From Thermoplasmata archaeon (GTDB taxonomy: Archaea; Thermoplasmatota; Thermoplasmata; Lutacidiplasmatales; UBA184), in the NCBI GenBank assembly GCA_021848165.1, contig JAJZMW010000133.1, positions 1 to 5,236 on the forward strand: a stretch of DNA of 5,236 bases, given 5' to 3'. Below the pieces are notes generated by a model. It had not been told where the DNA came from and made no database searches. It saw nothing but the letters and a program-made list of their open reading frames with translations. The position numbers and the translations under genes were made by a program. Below are positions 3,314 through 5,236 of the stretch, one piece after another. The stretch's first letter is position 1; every line of letters begins with the position of its first letter.

Positions 3314-5236
3314 CCGCTCACCCACAGGACCCCCCAGAGGCCCATCACGGAGCCGGTCTGGCTCCCGGTGGTGATCCCCGACTGGCCGTCCGGATCGTAC
3401 GAATAGTTCACCGGCTGGACGACCCCGTAGAGGTACGCCCCGCCGGGAAGCGTCGCCGCGGTCGTCTGGGCGGAGTCGATGCGGAGCGGCCCGCTCGCGA
3501 TCGGCACGAGCCCGGTCGATGGATCGATCCGCCAGATCCCGAACCGGTCCGGCAACGTGTAGTGGTGCGCGATGACGTAGTTCTGCTGCGCGTTCGGATC
3601 GCTGCTGGTCACGTTGACGAGGTAGTTGTTGATCCCGATCGAGGCGAGCGGGACGCTCCAGTGGACCGCGACCGGCCCCGCGCTCGCGGTGAGCGTCGGG
3701 CCGGGGACGGAATAATTGAACACGCCTTCCTGGTTCCCGACCAGATACGTCGTGGCGGCGGCGGCGACCGGGGGATTGTAGATGTCCCCCGCCCCGCCGT
3801 TCGCGAGATAGGCCGACAGCCCCGGGTAGGCGGTCGTGGTCGGCAGGACGACGAGGGCGGCGACGTCCTGGCCGAACCACGGGCCGTCGTACTCGCCATC
3901 GGGGACGGAGTAGACCCCCGGGAAGAGAGGCGCCTGGAAGAGGGCGTAGGACGTCGCGCCGGGAACGACCTGGACCGCGACCATCGCCTGGGTCCGGAAC
4001 GGGATGTAGATCTCCTGCGTCGCCCCGGTGGCGGTCGCGTTGAGGCTCACCCATTGCCCCTGATAGGCGACGATCACGTTGTCGAACGAGCCGCGGATCG
4101 CCCCCGACTCGCCGACGCTCCAGTAGTACTGGTGACCCATCATCGTCACGAACTCGGTGTTCGCGGGGTAGGCGCTGGGCGCCCCGATCGCGTTCGACGT
4201 CCCGAACGCCGCCGGCGTGTACACCGCCAGGACGACGGCGACGAGAACGGCGACCGTGGCGACCCAGACCTTCTCGGTCCGGTCCCGCGCGGCGTGCGGG
4301 ACCTGCCGCCGGAAGGGAACGTCCCCGATCGGGACCCGCCGGGATCGCGGGGCGGTCCCCTGGGCCGCCCGGCGCACCGCCTCGTCGAACGAGAGACCGG
4401 CGGCGCTGAACACCGAGCCGCGGAAGACCGTCAGGAAGCCGTTGAGGACGAAGAACAGCTGCCCGATCATGATCACGATCATCGAGCCGTAGAGGAGGAG
4501 GTTGTCGTAGGTGATCGCGGGAAGGAGCGGGACGATGAACGAGCGACGCAGCACGCCGAGGCTCCCGAGCTCGTCGAAGGCGACGACGATCCCGAGGCCG
4601 CCGATCGCCGTCGCGACGAAGTGGATGCGGGCGAGCGTCGAGGAGAACCACGCGCGACCCGCGAGGATCGGGAAGAACGCGTAGACGAGCGCGTACCCCC
4701 CGCCGACGATGCCGAGGATCGTGATCGCGTGGAAGTGGCTGAGCACGAAGAGCGAGTTGTGGAGGCTGACGTCCCAGGGAACGGTCGCGTTCACCGGGCC
4801 GGTGAGCCCTCCGAGGATCGAGCCGGCGAAGGCGAGGAGCGAGAACAGCGCGACCGCGTTCCACTCCCATTGCGACGAGCGGACCCCCTTCAAGGTCATC
4901 CAGAGCGAGAAGAACGTGAGGGCGCTCGGCACGATGATCGCGAAGCTGATCGCCATCGTGAGCCAGATCGCCCAGCTCGGGAGCGGGGTGAGGTAGAGAT
5001 GGTGGATGCCGAGGAGCGGCGTCAGGAGGACGAACATCACCGCCGCCACGAACGCCCACCGGTAGGAGTAGAGCGGGCGACGGGCGAGGATCGGGAGGAG
5101 GAGGTAGAGACCGGTGATCGGGATCAGGAAGAGGATGTAGACGATCCCGTGGCCGAACATCCAGAAGATGACCTGGTTCGCGAGCGGATCGATCGGCCAG
5201 GAACCGAAGTACGTCCCCAGGTCCCAGACGGTCGAC
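3310..5236 (-). CDS. Heme-copper oxidase subunit I fused to a CuA-less subunit II and a C-terminal beta domain (5' end beyond window)
   Basis: This is the catalytic subunit of a terminal oxidase in the cytoplasmic membrane, reducing O2 to water. Numbering is from the first in-window Met (5158-5160), which is internal; 25 more codons are visible upstream and helices I-V are outside. Visible parts are helices VI-XII (about 5-26, 32-50, 62-88, 100-122, 137-165, 180-200 and 217-245). CuB ligands are His4 and His53-His54, with cross-link Tyr8 in GHGIVY. Heme ligands are His142 and His144 in SHFH. VPSALTFF (77-84) has Thr82 where A-type enzymes have the K-channel Lys, and the helix VI Glu is absent; both point to a B-type enzyme. 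A cytoplasmic linker (246-296) leads to an anchor helix (298-319) and a subunit II-like fold (335-440) starting GHQYYWSV. All side-chain CuA ligands are lost, suggesting a quinol oxidase. Residues about 470-616 form a further cupredoxin-like domain. Confidence 0.94.
   Translation of the reverse strand, partial: STVWDLGTYFGSWPIDPLANQVIFWMFGHGIVYILFLIPITGLYLLLPILARRPLYSYRWAFVAAVMFVLLTPLLGIHHLYLTPLPSWAIWLTMAISFAIIVPSALTFFSLWMTLKGVRSSQWEWNAVALFSLLAFAGSILGGLTGPVNATVPWDVSLHNSLFVLSHFHAITILGIVGGGYALVYAFFPILAGRAWFSSTLARIHFVATAIGGLGIVVAFDELGSLGVLRRSFIVPLLPAITYDNLLLYGSMIVIMIGQLFFVLNGFLTVFRGSVFSAAGLSFDEAVRRAAQGTAPRSRRVPIGDVPFRRQVPHAARDRTEKVWVATVAVLVAVVLAVYTPAAFGTSNAIGAPSAYPANTEFVTMMGHQYYWSVGESGAIRGSFDNVIVAYQGQWVSLNATATGATQEIYIPFRTQAMVAVQVVPGATSYALFQAPLFPGVYSVPDGEYDGPWFGQDVAALVVLPTTTAYPGLSAYLANGGAGDIYNPPVAAAATTYLVGNQEGVFNYSVPGPTLTASAGPVAVHWSVPLASIGINNYLVNVTSSDPNAQQNYVIAHHYTLPDRFGIWRIDPSTGLVPIASGPLRIDSAQTTAATLPGGAYLYGVVQPVNYSYDPDGQSGITTGSQTGSVMGLWGVLWVSG
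3318..3323 (-). promoter_or_regulatory. Shine-Dalgarno site of the small membrane protein gene
   Basis: The minus strand reads GGGTGA, 4 nt before the ATG at 3311-3313, inside the last codons of the oxidase gene. GGTGA is complementary to the archaeal 16S rRNA tail. Together with the ATGA overlap it supports re-initiation or coupled translation and fixes the start of this short gene. Confidence 0.42.

Noticed and set aside
3314..5059. A very long minus-strand open frame in another register across the oxidase gene
   Set aside because: Its translation is Arg/Pro-rich low-complexity sequence while the other register gives clear oxidase helices. Only its last 75 codons (3086-3313) are a real gene.
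1..5236. CRISPR arrays, tRNA or rRNA genes, insertion sequences, attachment sites and tandem repeats
   Set aside because: I looked for repeated units, cloverleaf-like stretches, transposase motifs and terminal inverted repeats on both strands and saw none; the genes leave gaps of at most about 105 bp.

Overview
The window is a very GC-rich stretch (by eye about 70% G+C) of an archaeal chromosome. The clearest markers are an archaeal Sm-like protein gene (LSm) followed 21 bp later by a 53-residue zinc-finger ribosomal protein eL37 (L37e), a pairing typical of archaea. Upstream regions hold short AT-containing islands rather than strong Shine-Dalgarno sites, as expected for archaeal TATA-type and partly leaderless promoters. 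The CuA-less terminal oxidase points to an aerobic or microaerobic organism. A GC-rich relative of Thermoplasmatota is a plausible guess, but nothing here proves the lineage.

Layout, left to right. Positions 1-846 (minus): the N-terminal 282 residues of a long-form dihydropteroate synthase that runs off the left edge. Positions 847-934: a divergent promoter gap. Positions 935-1678 (plus): a small P-loop kinase-like protein whose last ~47 codons lie antisense to the next gene. Positions 1536-2024 (minus): a pyridoxamine 5'-phosphate oxidase-like flavoprotein. Positions 2025-2128: a second divergent gap. Positions 2129-2341 and 2363-2524 (plus): LSm and eL37. Positions 2409-3089 (minus): an AAG/MPG-type 3-methyladenine DNA glycosylase whose C-terminal tail runs antisense into eL37. 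Positions 3086-3313 (minus): a 75-residue two-helix membrane protein. Positions 3310-5236 (minus): a heme-copper oxidase subunit I running off the right edge, fused to a subunit II-like domain and a further beta-rich domain.

The three right-hand minus-strand genes form one tightly packed unit (oxidase, small membrane protein, DNA glycosylase) joined by 4-bp ATGA and GTGA stop/start overlaps. The oxidase keeps the heme and CuB ligands that are in view. In its subunit II part every side-chain CuA ligand is replaced, and the loop resembles the CyoA-type quinol oxidase loop, so a quinol rather than a cytochrome or cupredoxin is the likely electron donor. The small membrane protein may be an accessory subunit. 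The glycosylase may share the unit because it repairs alkylation damage, or only by chance.

The left half is a set of short housekeeping transcription units in alternating directions: folate-type pterin synthesis, a nucleotide-kinase-like protein, a flavoprotein, and RNA/ribosome genes. No mobile element, CRISPR array, tRNA or rRNA was seen. No stretch longer than about 105 bp lacks a gene.
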